Part shown: one piece after another, positions 63,301 through 64,000 of the stretch
How positions within the stretch are numbered: the stretch's first letter is position 1
Layout: the number at the start of each line of letters is the position of its first letter
NCBI GenBank assembly: GCA_013398055.1
Contig: VZRS01007537.1
Span: forward strand, 1 to 64,000
DNA: 64,000 nucleotides
Source: Ifrita kowaldi
Taxonomy: Eukaryota > Chordata > Aves > Passeriformes > Cinclosomatidae
Direction of reading: 5' to 3'
Made by a program: the position numbers and the translations under genes
Notes under the pieces: model-generated
What the model was told of the DNA's origin: nothing
Database searches by the model: none
What the model saw: only the letters and a program-made list of their open reading frames with translations

Positions 63301-64000
63301 GGGAACAAATCCTTCAGCTCATCATAACAGCTAGGAAAAGATGATAAGGCTTGGAAGGAGGGATTGCAAATGCTCTTCTCTCCTGTAATGCTTCACTTCT
63401 ACGAACCCAGTGGGGCAGAAATCCAACTGAAAGCCCCTATAACATCCATAGCTGTTAGAAAAAACGTAATCTTTCCAGCTTGCCAATTCCCAAGAGCCAG
63501 AGCTCCAAGGGATGAAGGACTCTATTCCATCTACCCAGGTAGAGGAGGAAATGACTCTGACTATTTCCATTTTTATGGATTCCCTACTCATAGTGCTCTT
63601 TGTGACAGGACAATAAACCATGATTACCTGGCATTTGAGATTTGTAAGATAAAAAAATTATTGATTTTCAATTGCAGAAAACGTTTGTGTTTGGGGGCAA
63701 CAATTAACTGCCCGCTCACCACGTCTCCCTGGATGCAGGTAACAGGATAGAACTGCTTCTAACTTGGAGCATATCGTGTTTACTCATGTCTTGCTCCTCA
63801 TCTGGGAGTACCAAACCCTTGATTTCATCGATCTCAGTCCTTGCTTGGCTAAGCACTTTTAGCTTTCATCCTCTAAGTTTTTGCTGCAGAAGATATAAAT
63901 CAAGGAATTCAGAGAGCCAACAGAGATGGAAAGCTTGACAATGACAGCTGTTACAGACTATAAGGTGAAAGTTGATGGTCAGGCATTGTCAGAGCAGAAA
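57316..64000. other. Unique non-coding DNA, no gene recognised
   Basis: About 6.7 kb with no recognisable exon, RNA gene or transposon. Open frames are at most 128 codons (63364-63750, plus strand, unrecognised). A short (GCT)n run at 63158-63173 gives a polycysteine stretch in one chance frame. T-rich and AT-rich stretches occur near 62260-62310. Confidence 0.5.
63158..63173 (+). repeat. Short (TGC)n run
   Basis: Five TGC triplets in a row; an ordinary short trinucleotide repeat. Confidence 0.7.

Noticed and set aside
63364..63750. 128-codon plus-strand open frame near the end
   Set aside because: No recognised family or supporting signals; an overlapping antisense frame of 96 codons exists.

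Overview
This looks like a 64-kb piece of a bird nuclear chromosome. The clearest sign is several fragments of the avian CR1 LINE family: a CR1 body at about 2.46 kb, CR1 3' ends ending in the TATTCTATGA-type tail at about 24.69 and 25.84 kb, and a reverse-orientation CR1 3' end at about 51.2 kb. The background is AT-rich with few CpGs and few repeats. There are no operons, ribosome-binding sites or dense open reading frames. I could not recognise any protein-coding exon, tRNA, rRNA or known small RNA. Almost all open frames are short, uncharacterised and fit chance. The window reads as an intergenic or intronic gene desert; the species cannot be named from it.

Layout. 1-22.7 kb: mostly unique non-coding DNA holding one CR1 3' fragment (2.46 kb) and two decayed reverse-transcriptase (RT) remnants of CR1/L3-type LINEs, one on the minus strand (11.0-11.4 kb) and one on the plus strand (13.98-14.24 kb). 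22.76-23.91 kb: an unusual T-rich block of five diverged ~180-250-bp units. It contains two internal inverted-repeat junctions and is bounded by a 22-bp imperfect inverted repeat. 23.99-26.4 kb: a 958-bp segment (23989-24946) repeated at 25138-26095, with isolated Ns at 24947, 25137 and 26360. Between and beyond the copies lie GC-rich fragments: a (TCCCG)n array, a 27-base A run, and a CpG island with a perfect 20-bp palindrome and a TATAAA. The Ns sit exactly on the copy junctions, so this is best read as an assembly artefact around a hard-to-sequence CpG island or promoter.

26.4-53 kb: unique non-coding DNA with a few ancient repeat relics (MIR-like, two fragments resembling a family with palindromic ends, LINE-tail remnants) and a CR1 3' end at 51.2 kb. 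53.2-53.6 kb: a second, intact CpG-rich stretch with GC boxes and a CCAAT box, next to back-to-back poly(A) signals. 55.0-55.7 kb: another decayed minus-strand LINE RT. 56.38-57.32 kb: the longest open frame (311 codons, minus strand), with no recognisable domain and probably an effect of purine skew. The rest to 64 kb is unremarkable.

No genes could be placed into a pathway. The candidates worth following are the inverted-repeat-bounded tandem block at 22.8-23.9 kb, the broken CpG island at 24.9-26.4 kb, and the CpG island at 53.2-53.6 kb. All calls are hand readings of sequence; none was verified by search.
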